Assembly (NCBI GenBank): GCA_013997645.1
Contig: PNKB01000025.1
Location: 1 to 41,010 of the forward strand
Origin: Cyanobacteria bacterium PR.3.49
GTDB lineage: Bacteria > Cyanobacteriota > Vampirovibrionia > Obscuribacterales > Obscuribacteraceae
Direction of reading: 5' to 3'
DNA: 41,010 bases
Part shown: positions 8,705-18,800 of the stretch, piece by piece
How positions within the stretch are numbered: position 1 is the first letter of the stretch
Layout: each line of letters begins with the position of its first letter
Notes under the pieces: model-generated
The model's input: the letters and a program-made list of their open reading frames with translations, nothing else
Databases searched by the model: none
What the model was told of the DNA's origin: nothing
Program-made: the position numbers and the translations under genes

Positions 8705-10186
8705 TTATTTGCAATACTTTTGCGTGTAGAGTTCTTTCACAAAAGCCTCAGCCTGTGAACGATCCACGACTTCTCTCAAATCTCGTGCTTCTTCCAGGGC
8801 TTTCAAAAGCTCTCCAACCACAGGTCCTGACTTCAAATTGAGAATCTGCATAATGTCATGACCGCCCAGTAAGGGTTTGAGCGTGACAATCTCATTGAGA
8901 AAGACCTGATAGCCGTGCATCAGCGAGACCAGCCCCTTGTCCAGCGTTTCGCGGTTTTCACCGCAAAGCCCGGCTCCACGCGTGGCGCCCAGATCCGCAA
9001 AAGCAACCATCATAAGTTCAGGAACGTCGTCTTGAACCGTGCGGTAAAACCTGTTGATTGCTCTTTCAGTGGGCGGACCCTGGTGAAACAGCTGACCAGG
9101 GCGCAAGTGAAACTCGACCAGGCGAGTGATTAAGCGCTCAATGGGTCGTGACCAGCGCATTCTGGCGGCGATAACAGCGGTCATTTGCGCGCCTAATTTG
9201 TCGTGAGCCACAAAAGTATGCCGCCCTTCCGGAGTTATTTCCCAGGTGCCCGGCTTGCCGATATCGTGCAAAATGCAGGCCAGTCGGGTGGCAGCCAGAC
9301 GGGTGACGCCGGATGTGAGTTCTCTTCTTGAACTCTCATGCATCCATGCCGGTAACTCCGGCCAGCGTTTATCCAGTTCGGAAACCGTAATGATGCTGTG
9401 CTCGAACAAGCCCAGATGGTGGAAAGAATTGGCTGTCACTTTGCGACATTCGACCAGTTCCGGAAAGATTACCTCAAGCACTCCGGACTCGGCGAGCTGA
9501 TCGGTCAGGTGTCCACCCAGAGGTCCTGACAGGCTCTCGAAGAGTTCAAAATTGATTCTTTCCGGTGCCACGCTTTCCAGCCCCGCCACCAGCTCTTTCA
9601 CCCATATAAGTGTTTGTGAGTCGATTTCAGCATCCAGCTGGTGAGCAAACCGAAAAGTTCTAAGCACCCGCAGCGGATCTTCTACAAAGGTATTGCGGCA
9701 AACGGCTCTCACTAATTTGGCTTGCAAATCTTTCAGCCCGCCGGCCAAATCCAGGACCTCATCAGGATATCGACTATCCCAGGCCAGAGCATTGACGGTA
9801 AAGTCACGGCGCTTCAAATCACTCTCAATCGTGCCGCCCACGCAGCCGGCGAAATCCAGAATGCTGCCGTCGTCAAAAACCACACGCGCCGTGTCGTTAG
9901 CCTCATCGAGAGGGACGAAATGTCCGTCCATCTCGGTGGCGATTACCTGGGCGAAATTGAAGGCCGGACCGCCTGCAACAGCAAAATCGACATCGCGTTT
10001 TTTATGGGATTCAAACGGATCCCTCTTGGAAACCCTTGAGTTGTCAGGCAGAGCGATACTGTCTCGCACATAGCCACCGACTATATAGGTAGAGACAGAG
10101 CAAGTTTCTGCATGCCGCAAAACCTGCTTTACCAGCGGGTTTTCCAGGGGATGGCAGGCGCTAGCGAACTCAACTTTGGTTCTCAT
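8705..10186 (-). CDS. cca: CCA-adding tRNA nucleotidyltransferase with HD domain
   Basis: Adds or repairs the 3' CCA end of tRNA, or is the closely related poly(A) polymerase. Bacterial class II nucleotidyltransferase marks are all present: YIVGGYVRD (about 34-42), the metal-binding DVD at 65-67 with the preceding KKR, RRDFTVNALAW (126-136) and EDPLRVLRTFRFA (169-181). An HD phosphohydrolase domain follows, with CILHDIGKPG (His307-Asp308) and a later HDKLGAQM. An HD domain is common in cyanobacterial and some other versions. At 493 residues it is long for CCA enzymes because of this domain and a C-terminal helical tail. It follows the LPG-synthase-type gene by about 40 bases on the same strand, suggesting cotranscription. 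Distinguishing CCA-adding from A-adding activity would need phylogeny. Confidence 0.93.
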   Translation of the reverse strand: MRTKVEFASACHPLENPLVKQVLRHAETCSVSTYIVGGYVRDSIALPDNSRVSKRDPFESHKKRDVDFAVAGGPAFNFAQVIATEMDGHFVPLDEANDTARVVFDDGSILDFAGCVGGTIESDLKRRDFTVNALAWDSRYPDEVLDLAGGLKDLQAKLVRAVCRNTFVEDPLRVLRTFRFAHQLDAEIDSQTLIWVKELVAGLESVAPERINFELFESLSGPLGGHLTDQLAESGVLEVIFPELVECRKVTANSFHHLGLFEHSIITVSELDKRWPELPAWMHESSRRELTSGVTRLAATRLACILHDIGKPGTWEITPEGRHTFVAHDKLGAQMTAVIAARMRWSRPIERLITRLVEFHLRPGQLFHQGPPTERAINRFYRTVQDDVPELMMVAFADLGATRGAGLCGENRETLDKGLVSLMHGYQVFLNEIVTLKPLLGGHDIMQILNLKSGPVVGELLKALEEARDLREVVDRSQAEAFVKELYTQKYCK

Positions 10187-10226
10187 GGCAATCCTGAAAC
10201 CTGACTAGGTCGCAAAACGGGCGATT

Positions 10227-11372
10227 TTAAGCCGTTTCTGCTTCCTCTTGCTGCACGTGCTCGTACTCTTCTCTTTCTTCTTTGGAGATTTGCAGATGAC
10301 CGGCGAAATAAACAATACCGCCCACCAGGCTGCTAAGAGTTGTCAGTGCCAGCCACATCATCGCATAAGTAAGTGCGTGAGAGTTGTCGACGCCGATGAA
10401 AGTCAGGAAATAGGTATAGGCCCATTCTCTGATGCCGATGCCGTTGAAGCTCGGAGTAACGAAGCCCAGAACCGCCACGCAAGGATAGAAAACGAAGTAG
10501 TACCAGATGGGAATCATGGTCAAGCCGAGGGCAAGACCGACGGTCACATGAACAAGAACTATGACCAGCTGAAGCACAACGGAAAGGGCGATTGCGGCTG
10601 CCACAAGCTTTCTGTCGTGCCAGTACACTTTGGCCGCTGAATTTTCAAAACGCCTGGTGATCCAATTTTCCGGACCCAGGACGAGTCTGCAGATCTTTGG
10701 AGCGAAAGGCAGCACGAAGAAGATCGCCACTGTTCCAAGAATAATCGGCAATTTCAAAGTGAGAGGTAGATTGCCTGCCGGTCCTGTGAGAATACCGATG
10801 CTGCCGAAAAGAAATAGAACAGCAATACCGACAGTGCGGTCGGCGAGCACGGAATAGAAGGCGCTCTTATACTTGCCGGTCCCCTTGGACAGGTAATAGC
10901 CTCGTGAGAAATCCCCGCCCACAGTCGACGGCAGGAAAAGATTGAAGAAAAGCCCCACGTAGCAAAACTGCAGTAGAGCCATCAATGGCTTGCGCAGCCC
11001 CACGGCATCAGCCAGCAACTGCCAGCGTTTGGCATTGATCACAACCGAGCCCAGAAAGAAGACAACGGCACAAGACAGGTACCAGCCATTGGATTGAAGG
11101 GCTACTTCCCAACTCTTTGACAGATCGACTTTGCCGAAAATGAAGAGACTGGCAAACATGAGCGCGCTAAACGCCAGTTTCAGATTGAGTTTGGTTTGTT
11201 TTGACAGGCGAATGTTTTTCAATACGCCGATTACAGGAAGGGATTTCAACTGCGTGCTGTCCACGTCGGATGCCGTTTCGCCTCCGTCTCTGGTCTGGAT
11301 AGCGGATGACGATGTATATGACTCATTGCCGGGTGCAATATCAACCCTTTCAGCATACGCGGGTGAGACCAT
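10227..11372 (-). CDS. Lysylphosphatidylglycerol synthase TM-region (UPF0104-type) membrane protein
   Basis: Integral membrane protein of the LPG_synthase_TM family (flippase-like; the family includes the MprF membrane part and AglD). After a soluble N-terminal stretch of about 65 residues there are about eight hydrophobic helices. The family segments are clear: NAKRWQLLADAVGL, FFNLFLPSTVGGDFSRGYYL, and the C-terminal PSFNGIGIREWAYTYFL. The C-terminal lysyl-transferase domain of MprF is absent, so lipid translocation or binding is more likely than aminoacylation. That is inference from the family. No SD is obvious ahead of the ATG at 11372. It heads a probable two-gene unit with cca. Its upstream region is shared with the divergent S41 protease gene. 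Confidence 0.88.
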   Translation of the reverse strand: MVSPAYAERVDIAPGNESYTSSSAIQTRDGGETASDVDSTQLKSLPVIGVLKNIRLSKQTKLNLKLAFSALMFASLFIFGKVDLSKSWEVALQSNGWYLSCAVVFFLGSVVINAKRWQLLADAVGLRKPLMALLQFCYVGLFFNLFLPSTVGGDFSRGYYLSKGTGKYKSAFYSVLADRTVGIAVLFLFGSIGILTGPAGNLPLTLKLPIILGTVAIFFVLPFAPKICRLVLGPENWITRRFENSAAKVYWHDRKLVAAAIALSVVLQLVIVLVHVTVGLALGLTMIPIWYYFVFYPCVAVLGFVTPSFNGIGIREWAYTYFLTFIGVDNSHALTYAMMWLALTTLSSLVGGIVYFAGHLQISKEEREEYEHVQQEEAETA

Positions 11373-11748
11373 TTGGGAGGCGTTTATCCTAATGACTTCC
11401 AGAAAATTGACTCAAAAACCTGTTCAATGTTAGGTCAGTGGGGTCGAAGATTTAAACCCCAAAGAGTTAACTTAGGCTCGATCTATGGATCTTTTGGGTA
11501 AAAAGCTATCGACTGTTGGCAAGCAGGCGGCTAAAATAAGAATTTGTTAAAATCGCCTCCAGTCAACGAAAGCCAACTTTCGTCGGGCGGAGCTGAAGAA
11601 ACCTTGCCCATGTGGCGGAGTCTTATGACTTGGTGGTTGAAAAAATTCAGGCCGTGATTTGCTTTAGTTCACAGATTTTTGGCGGGCAGAGCCGCCATGA
11701 TCTAATATCAGTAGTAGATGCGTTAACACTTATGGGGAAACTGAGTTC
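11373..11748. other. 376-base divergent intergenic region with three stem-loops
   Basis: No gene is seen here. It separates the LPG-synthase-type gene (-) from the S41 protease gene (+), so it must hold both promoters. Three clean inverted repeats occur: TGGGGT/ACCCCA at 11439-11461 (11-base loop), ACGAAAG/CTTTCGT at 11566-11583 (CCAA tetraloop) and TGGCGG/CCGCCA at 11680-11697 (6-base loop). None is followed by a T run. No convincing -35/-10 pair was found. Confidence 0.5.
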
Positions 11749-13128
11749 GTGGAACAGAGAAGAGTAGCCCGTATCGGCATTCCGTTGGTTTTGTGTTTGC
11801 TCTTTTTCGGTGTTCAATGCTGGCTGCTTACGAGCGGCAGCAAGACTCAACCTGCGCAGATGTTGATTGCCGACACATCGGAGCTGAAGGCTTCACCTGC
11901 CCTGGCAGAAGTCAGCCACAACGTGCCTCCGCAAGTTCTGTATGCAAGAGCCTGGAAATTGCTCAAAGACAATTTCTACGAACAAGGCTTCAACACTCAG
12001 GACTGGAGTCGCTGGCAACATCACTACGACGGCAAATTAAAAACACCGGAAGATGCTCACAAAGCTATAGAGACAATGCTGGCCAGCCTGGCTGACCCAT
12101 ATACTCGTTTCCTCGATCGCGACTCCTTCGATGAGGAGAAATCCCAAATTGAAGCGCATTTGTTCGGCGTCGGCATGCAATTGGGCATGAACAAAGAGCA
12201 TAAAGTCGTTGTCATCGCACCGATCGAAGGAACACCGGCATTCAATGCCGGAGTGCATCCAGGCGATGAAATTCTGGAAGTAAACAACAAACCGGTCAAA
12301 GGTCAATCTCTCGATCAAGTTGTAAAACAAATTAGAGGCGAGATCAATTCCCAGGTCAGCATCACTTTCTTGCGCAAGCAAGATAAGCGCAAAGTCTCGC
12401 TCAAAAGAGCAGAAATCCCCATCAAAGCTGTAGCCAGCTGTGAGGTTCTGCCGGGCAATCTTGGCTATATCCGGCTGGACAGCTTCATCTCGCAAAAAGC
12501 CAATTCCGAGATGCGTCAGGCTCTCAAAAAGCTGAGCAATACCGACGGGCTGATCATCGATTTGAGAAACAACCCTGGCGGTCTGCTTTCCAATGCCATC
12601 GACATAGCCAATATGTTCCTCGATCATGGCACCATCGTCAGTACCATTGACAGCGAAGGTTATAAGGCAAAAACGGAAGCAGCCAACAGCCCGATATCCA
12701 AACAACCGATCGTAGTCCTGATTAATCAAGGCAGTGCATCTGCTTCTGAAATTCTTTCCGGTGCCTTGCACGATAATGAAAGAGCAAAGCTGGTCGGACA
12801 AAAAACTTTCGGCAAGGGGCTTGTGCAGTCGATTAACAGACTCGACGACGGCTCCGGCATCAATGTGACCATTGCCAGATATCTGACGCCTAATGATGTA
12901 GACATCCACAAACAAGGCATCAGTCCTGACAAAGACTGCGAAGTGGTGCTCAAAGACGACGATTACACGAAAGGACGCGGTCCCTGGTGGATCGACCTCA
13001 CCTATTCCAATTTCAAACACTCACCGAAAGATGGAAAAGACGTGCAGCTTGCAAAAGCAGTGGAAGTCTTGAAAAAGCAAGTCAGCATTCAGCCGAGCAG
13101 TAAAACAGTCTCACTGAAGAAACGCTAG
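11749..13128 (+). CDS. ctpA: Carboxyl-terminal processing protease, S41 family
   Basis: Exported serine protease that trims or degrades envelope proteins. A signal/anchor helix lies at about residues 8-25. A helical N-terminal part (about 60-105) precedes a PDZ domain (about 125-200, GVGMQLGMNKEHKVVVI through DQVVKQIRG). The S41 core shows LGYIRLDSF, LIIDLRNNPGG, then GSASASEIL with nucleophile Ser331. The catalytic Lys356 in GQKTFGKG is 25 residues later, exactly the CtpA/D1-protease spacing. The start is GTG at 11749, with GGGGAAA upstream. The gene stands alone, convergent with cobO 38 bases on. A 327-residue open frame on the opposite strand (12037-13020) is a codon-bias shadow. CtpA-type proteases often pair with M23 hydrolase regulation, and an M23 gene lies 4 kb away, but no direct link is seen. 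Confidence 0.95.
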   Translation: MEQRRVARIGIPLVLCLLFFGVQCWLLTSGSKTQPAQMLIADTSELKASPALAEVSHNVPPQVLYARAWKLLKDNFYEQGFNTQDWSRWQHHYDGKLKTPEDAHKAIETMLASLADPYTRFLDRDSFDEEKSQIEAHLFGVGMQLGMNKEHKVVVIAPIEGTPAFNAGVHPGDEILEVNNKPVKGQSLDQVVKQIRGEINSQVSITFLRKQDKRKVSLKRAEIPIKAVASCEVLPGNLGYIRLDSFISQKANSEMRQALKKLSNTDGLIIDLRNNPGGLLSNAIDIANMFLDHGTIVSTIDSEGYKAKTEAANSPISKQPIVVLINQGSASASEILSGALHDNERAKLVGQKTFGKGLVQSINRLDDGSGINVTIARYLTPNDVDIHKQGISPDKDCEVVLKDDDYTKGRGPWWIDLTYSNFKHSPKDGKDVQLAKAVEVLKKQVSIQPSSKTVSLKKR

Positions 13129-13166
13129 ATTCGGGTCAGCCCAAAAGCTTACACACAGCTCCAGGC

Positions 13167-13763
13167 TCAGCAGTCCATGCCTTCTATGGCTTTGCCGTGG
13201 TGGCGCAATTGAGTAGTGGTAGAAATTGTCGTAGCCTGCTCCATGAGCCAGTCCGGAGCTCTGCGCCCGGTCAAAACCAGAACTGTCGGATCTTTGCGAT
13301 GGTCGAAGGCTGCTTTAACCGTATCCCATTCAACTAAACCGACTCTGGCCACATCGAGAATTTCATCACCGATAACGATGTCATCTCCGCGCTTCAGCGC
13401 TTCGGCAACGAATTCGAGGCCGGCCAGAGCTTCTGCTTTATCCTCGGGCAAAATCCCATTCGGAGAACTGTAGAGGCGGAAGCTTCCTTTCGGTCCGGTG
13501 CCTAAGCGATTGACGCCGGAATACTTAACTCTCAGCCTGCCAAAGCCGGGAGCTTGATGACTGGCAAGCACTCTTAAAGCCTCGCCCTCACTGGAATTTT
13601 CTTCCAATTTATCGAAGAAAGCGAGCGTGACATTCTTGCCTTTGCTCAGAGCTCTAAGCATCACTCCGAAGGCAGCTGTGGTTTTACCGCAGCCGGTGCC
13701 CAGATAAAGCCGTATTCTTTCGTGTACTGCTTTCGCCTGTGTCTCTGTCTCGGTTGTCATCAT
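13167..13763 (-). CDS. CobO/BtuR-like cob(I)alamin adenosyltransferase, divergent
   Basis: P-loop protein most like CobO/BtuR (PF02572), which transfers adenosyl from ATP to the corrin cobalt. Support comes from RIRLYLGTGCGKTTAAFGV (Walker A at 22-29), LRALSKGKNV, IVIGDEILD (Walker B with DE) and VLVLTGRRAPDWLMEQA. The length of 198 residues is usual. Two things are odd. The P-loop reads GTGCGKTT rather than GxGKGKTT, and the C-terminal KGIEF-type end is replaced by KAIEGMDC. It may therefore be a CobO relative with altered function. ATGATG offers two neighbouring starts, and no clear SD is seen. It lies 79 bases downstream of the thioesterase gene on the same strand. No other cobalamin genes or cobalamin riboswitch were recognised here. 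Confidence 0.75.
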   Translation of the reverse strand: MMTTETETQAKAVHERIRLYLGTGCGKTTAAFGVMLRALSKGKNVTLAFFDKLEENSSEGEALRVLASHQAPGFGRLRVKYSGVNRLGTGPKGSFRLYSSPNGILPEDKAEALAGLEFVAEALKRGDDIVIGDEILDVARVGLVEWDTVKAAFDHRKDPTVLVLTGRRAPDWLMEQATTISTTTQLRHHGKAIEGMDC

Positions 13764-13842
13764 TTTTGGCCGCTGTTTGATTGAAACAGTGCATATGATA
13801 ACCGGACTGAAGTCGCAGTTCCTCAGAATTTATTATGCTAGA

Positions 13843-14244
13843 TCAATTGCGCTCTACTGGCACGGGCTTTCCGTCCATATCTACACAGCAGAAAGTAATG
13901 TCGGCCTCAGTGACGGCTACACGTTTGCCCTGGCGCTTGGATTCCACATCTACGTGTACGGTCACGGACGTATTGCCAATCCGTGTCACCTCGGTGTAAA
14001 AACTGACGGCCTCTCCGACCAGAACGGGAGCATGAAATACGACTTCCTTTATGGCAACGGTGACGATCCGCTGCGAGGTGACCTGGCTGACGGCGGCGGC
14101 ACCGGCAAGGTCGATATAGCTGAGTATGACGCCGCCGAATATAGTGCCGTGCTTGTTCGTATCTCGAGGCAGCAGTATTACCCGAATGGCTGGATCACGT
14201 GGCTCAGCCGATGCTTCTTTACGGGGTTTGTCATTGCCAGCCAT
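13843..14244 (-). CDS. Hotdog-fold acyl-CoA thioesterase, YciA-like
   Basis: Cytosolic thioesterase that hydrolyses acyl-CoA. The single hotdog domain shows the YciA/BACH pattern. PRDTNKHGTIFGG opens the domain and SYIDLAGAAAV forms the central helix with its catalytic-type Asp. VVFHAPVLVGEAVSFYTEV and the strand ending EADITFCCVD complete it. The ATG at 14244 is chosen because GAGG lies eight bases before it and the frame then gives a standard 133-residue enzyme. The frame stays open to 14301, which would add 19 residues that do not look like the family. It is probably the first gene of a unit with the CobO-like gene. The overlapping plus-strand frame (13777-14355) is a shadow. Confidence 0.88.
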   Translation of the reverse strand: MAGNDKPRKEASAEPRDPAIRVILLPRDTNKHGTIFGGVILSYIDLAGAAAVSQVTSQRIVTVAIKEVVFHAPVLVGEAVSFYTEVTRIGNTSVTVHVDVESKRQGKRVAVTEADITFCCVDMDGKPVPVERN

Positions 14245-14453
14245 GCAGCAGACCTCAGGGACGACCTTGTACAAAGTCGATTGTCTCAGACACGAGGGCA
14301 CCTTGATAACAAGCCTTTCCGGAGGTTAACCGGCATAAGAGAGATCTCACCGTAAGTGGTGGCAGCCTCAAGGAGTGGGTTTGTGCGCATTAATACCGGC
14401 AAACCTTTGGCCTCACGCGCGAGGGGACCATGCGTGGTACTGGAAACGTTAGC

Positions 14454-14459
14454 TATAAT
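14454..14459 (+). promoter_or_regulatory. Candidate -10 element (TATAAT)
   Basis: A consensus TATAAT sits 48 bases upstream of the barrel-protein start in a non-coding stretch. No good -35 hexamer is found 16-18 bases upstream, so this is only a candidate. Confidence 0.3.
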
Positions 14460-14506
14460 CCGAAAGTCTTGCCCGATTATGTTGGCAACTGATTTTTGTC
14501 AGAGCG

Positions 14507-15787
14507 TTGTTCGCGATTCTAGAAGTGCCTTACAAGAAAGCCAAAATCAAGCCCCTCTTTCAATCTGGCCGGTTAGCCGGACAGGCTGCCGCTCTAACAT
14601 GGAGCTTGTGTTGCCTTTCCATTTTTTCGGCACCCGCCTCAGCTTGGGAAGGAAATTTTGCATCAGCCGGCAATCAATTGCACGATCCGGTATTGCCTGC
14701 GGTGCAAAGCAAATTAGCCGACTCGATAATCAATACCGAAGAAACAACCGCTCTGGTCAGACAGCAAGCTGCATCAGCAGTTGAAACTGAAGACACGGAG
14801 CTGCAAAAGAAAGCTCAAATTTCAGAAACATCGGACAGCAAATCCGCCGATATTTTGAGACCGGCGATGCTCAATGAGCCCACTGCAATCGCCCAGTCAG
14901 TGTCCCGTCCGGACGACATCCAGCAGCTCGATCTCACACCTATAAAAATTCCGGAACGCGCAGCGGCCTTCAGCACCATCGATTCATATAAAGCTCGCAT
15001 GCTCTACAAATTGCCGGCAAGAATGTTTTTCTCCGGCACTTGTGAAAATTCTCTGCGGTTGGAAACAAACGTATTTCAAACATCCAGAAATCCGCAAGCT
15101 GATGCGGTTTATCGTGTCTTGCCAAACTTGACCGTGGGCTATGCCATGACCCGGCGCACTCGTGTCAGCTCGAACTTTTTCATGTTCAGAGATCAGTATG
15201 CCAGCCGCGACAGTCAGCTGAGCCGCAATATCTACTCGGTCGGAGTGCGAGCCGATCACGATTTCACAATCAACGACAAAACCACGGTAACCACCGGACT
15301 GTTCTGCCGTGAGCTTTTCTTCAATTTGCAGAATTCAGGCACGCCGCCTTTGTCGGACATCATTCCATCGGCAGTGATTGTACGAAGAGTAGGCCAGCAT
15401 GGGGCTGCCTACGGCAGCGTCATGGGTCAGGTGCGCTTTCAAAAAATGCTGGATCGTTTTCAGGAATTCGACCAGTTTTATTCTGTCGGCTATATCCATC
15501 GAAAAAGCCCCTGGGTTATGACTGCTGATTGCACCTTTCTAACGAATTTCGGCAACAGCAATTTGCGAGGCGGCAATAATAACCAGGTGTTTGTTTTAAC
15601 CGGCGAAGTTGCTCGCCAACTGCACAGAAACATTCCTGTAGCGGCGTTCGTTAGAGCGGAGCCGATCTTCAACATGGGAGCCAATTCCAGCCCGGGCTTG
15701 GCCGGTTTCAACTTCAGGCTCTACGGCGGCTTGAGAGCAGAAATTTCAAAGCCAGCCATCTTCCCTACAAAACTGGCATCAAAATAG
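14507..15787 (+). CDS. Exported protein, candidate outer-membrane beta-barrel
   Basis: Unknown protein of up to 426 residues. The frame opens at TTG (14507), and an in-frame GTG at 14525 is an alternative. Both precede a signal peptide (QAAALTWSLCCLSIF, then SAPASA-WEG). Residues about 40-160 are polar and low in structure signals. From about 165 to the end there are many alternating amphipathic stretches typical of a barrel: LTVGYAMTRRTRVSSNFFMF, IYSVGVRADHDF, KTTVTTGLFCREL, FNFRLYGGLRAEIS. The C terminus is not a perfect BamA signal (no terminal Phe), so barrel status is inference. It converges with the CHAT gene, 30 bases between stops. The start is uncertain because neither candidate has a clear SD. 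Confidence 0.65.
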   Translation: MFAILEVPYKKAKIKPLFQSGRLAGQAAALTWSLCCLSIFSAPASAWEGNFASAGNQLHDPVLPAVQSKLADSIINTEETTALVRQQAASAVETEDTELQKKAQISETSDSKSADILRPAMLNEPTAIAQSVSRPDDIQQLDLTPIKIPERAAAFSTIDSYKARMLYKLPARMFFSGTCENSLRLETNVFQTSRNPQADAVYRVLPNLTVGYAMTRRTRVSSNFFMFRDQYASRDSQLSRNIYSVGVRADHDFTINDKTTVTTGLFCRELFFNLQNSGTPPLSDIIPSAVIVRRVGQHGAAYGSVMGQVRFQKMLDRFQEFDQFYSVGYIHRKSPWVMTADCTFLTNFGNSNLRGGNNNQVFVLTGEVARQLHRNIPVAAFVRAEPIFNMGANSSPGLAGFNFRLYGGLRAEISKPAIFPTKLASK

Positions 15788-15817
15788 TTTGACGGTAATG
15801 TTCACTTTGTTGGGTGT

Positions 15818-18800
15818 TTAGTTCGTCTCGCCAATCAATTGGAAGGCAGCCCACAATCTTGGGTTAGGACGAAATGCAGCCTGCCCTGATGAGGGTGCGA
15901 GCAGTTTATCCATAAAACCGATTGTCTTTACTTGCGCCTCTCTCAAGGCGGCAACCTTTGATTTGCCGGATAAAAATGCTTTGTAGAATTCACCCATCTG
16001 GTATTCGGTCATCACATCGTCGACATTCCATTGACTCACCACCACAGACGGTGCTCCGGCTATGATAAATGCGCGCGAAAGTCCCACCACTCCGTCTCCG
16101 GTAATCTTGCCCCTGCCGGTCTGGCATGCCGAAAGCACCACCATTTTGGCTTTCAGGGGTGGCATGGAAAGAATATCTTTGACGGTAAGGAGCCCATCGT
16201 CGCCGCCATCAGGGGCCAAGACCAAAGCAGAGTCCATTGGTCTTTCTTCGCAAATCAATCCGTGCGTGGCCAAGTGAAGCACCGAATATTTGGAGGCCAG
16301 TTCTCTGTAAGCTGATTTCGTCGCCTGAGCACCGACTTCCAGTTTTGATTTTCCTTCAGCAAAGAGGGCTGCTATTTTCTTTACTTCCTTTTCGGCAAAA
16401 GGTAGAGTGCCAAGGAAAGCGATCACTTTGGTGATGGGATTGCCGAAGGCCAGAAGCGTATTGTCCGACTCTCGGTCCGCTTCCGAGGCAATTTTTTCAG
16501 TGGCGCGCAAAACGCCTATGGCCGGCAAATAGCTTATGGTTTTCTCCTCAATCAGATATTTTCCCTGGGCTGACATCAAAGCAGAAAAAGGAACCGAGAA
16601 AAGCGGCCCATGAGGAATGAATGTCACGACCGCATCAGCTGATTGAGGCAAAAGATTCTCAGCCGGGGAAACCAGCAACTGATATAGGTCCTTCAGAAGG
16701 GTCTCTCGAGCCTTATCTTGAGCATTCATGTCTTTCGGAAGTTTGGCTGCCTGAGCGATCGAATCATGAGCGCTCCTGATTTTTTTCTTCAAATCGACAG
16801 CACTGATCACCACGGGCGGTGCCAGCCTGATTTCACCGTCCGGACTGACGACCCAGATCAAAAGTTTATCCTTAAGCATGCAATATTCGACAATATGCGA
16901 TTTTCTGCGTTTGACCAGAGAAACAATCTCGTCCAGAGATGGCGGTGCCGCATTGATTGGACTGTAGGCAGAAGATTCGACAAGCGAGCGTGCTTTGGGA
17001 GTGATTTCGATACCGCGCAAGCTGGAAAAACCCTTCGGCTCTGCCATTGCAATGAGCTGCTGCGGCGCAGCCGCTGTTTTTTTTAAGTCCTGTCCATCTA
17101 GAACAACAGCAACAGTATCGGAAGAACTGCGGCTGACTCGACCGGCCAGAAGATCAAGAAAAGCTCTGGCTCTGCTCTTCTCGGCCAATTCCAGTGCCAA
17201 TCCGGCCTTGCCGGCTGAAGCATAGAGATCAATAAGCTCGAGATAACACTCCTGACGCAAATCAAGACTGAAGGTTTTGAAAGTGTCGCGCGAAAGATAG
17301 ACTCTCTCTTTCTCCACAAAGGAAATCGCCTTGTTCAGCTGCTCCTCAGCATTTGCCGATTGACCAAGTTCTCTGTAAGTTTTGGCCAGACCAAGCGCCA
17401 CATCCCAGCGAGCCTCAAACGATCCCAGCCTCTCGGCAATCGATTCAGCCTTGAGAAACGACTGCCTGGCTCCTTCGGTGTCCTTGAGTGCCAGCTGAGT
17501 GAAGCCCAGCCCGCAAAGAGCCATGCATTCAGTTTTTTCTTCTCGCGCTGCCTGAGCCGCTTCAATCGCCTGACCATAAGACTTAAAGGCAACATCGAAT
17601 TTTTGCGCCATGTAATCAAATTGTGCGGCATTGAACGCCAGGCAGGCGATTACACTCAAATTTTTGCTCTGTCCGGCCAGTTCGCGCGCAGCGGCAAATT
17701 CCTTTTCGAACTCCTGTTTTTTGCCCATGTCCAGATGCACAACAGCCACGCTGTTAGTCAGCAAAGCTTGTCCTTCTATGTCTTTTGCGTCTTGAAATAC
17801 AGAAGCCGCCTCGCTGTAGTATTTGATTGCCGCATCCATTTGTCCAAGAGATCGGTAGCACAAACCAAGATCCCGCAATATGCCTGCTTTCTCACCGGCA
17901 CTGGCGCCCTCCACCTTTTGAATCAGCGACTCCGCTTCCAAAAACTTGTCCAGCGCTTTTTCGGCTTTACCTTCCAGCAAAAGGTCGAAGCCTTCTTCCG
18001 ATGCTGCCAGATATTCAAGTCGTTTTTTGCCCACGGCTTGAGCAAGCTTGGCAGCATCGCTATGCAAACTGCGGGCGACGCTGAAATTAGCCGTATCCGC
18101 TTGCGCCGCTCCCAAAGCAATCATGCACTCAATTTGCAAGCCTTCATTCTTTTCGCTGCGGGCAATTTCCATGGCCTTGTTCAGCAGCTCTTTGGCATCG
18201 GCAGGTTTACGCTGAGCCAGGTGCAATTGCCCCATGCTCAGAAGCACTTGCGCCTCCAGAAGTGATTCGGCCTCGGATTCGAAATTTTTTGCCGCTTGCT
18301 GATACGCGGCGATTGCAGAGGAGTAATCGTCCATGTTGGCCAGGGCTCTGCCTTTTTGTTTGAAGGCCAAGCCAAGAGTACGCACATCTTCTGAGTTGCG
18401 CACCAATTCGATGGCTTGGTCCGCACGCTCGATCGCCAGTTTATTATTGCGGCGGGCCGCAGCCACCGCCGCCAAATTAATCAGAGCATTTGCTTTTATG
18501 ACGGGGGAAGAAGCTGTCTGCATTGATTCGCCAAGGAGCTTCTCGGCCTGATCGAAATCACCGGAAATCAGCATGCATGAGGCAAGATTATCCAGAACGC
18601 TAGCGGCCTGCTCGCTGTTTTTATTCTTGCCGGCTATATCTAGTGCCTGCCGATAGAGAGCCAGAGCTTCGGGCGATCGCTTCTGAGCGATCATTGTATG
18701 GGCGACCGCTACACGTACCTGAACTGCCTGCTCTGGTCTGTGCAATTTGTCTTCCACAGAAAGAGACTGCCTGAAATAATTCTCCGCTTCAATAAGATCG

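Noticed and set aside
12037-13020. Open frame of 327 codons on the minus strand opposite ctpA
   Set aside because: It lies wholly inside ctpA, whose catalytic residues are intact; its product shows no domain and fits a codon-bias shadow.
13777-14355. Plus-strand open frame of 192 codons
   Set aside because: Overlaps the well-supported thioesterase on the other strand and has no recognisable domain.
13764-14506. Cobalamin riboswitch upstream of the CobO-like gene
   Set aside because: No match to the conserved B12-box sequences was seen on the minus strand.
17360-18265. Open frame of 301 codons on the plus strand opposite the CHAT gene
   Set aside because: It is antisense to the TPR region, has no start signal, and the encoded protein (Phe/Arg/Leu/Cys rich) is typical of shadow frames.
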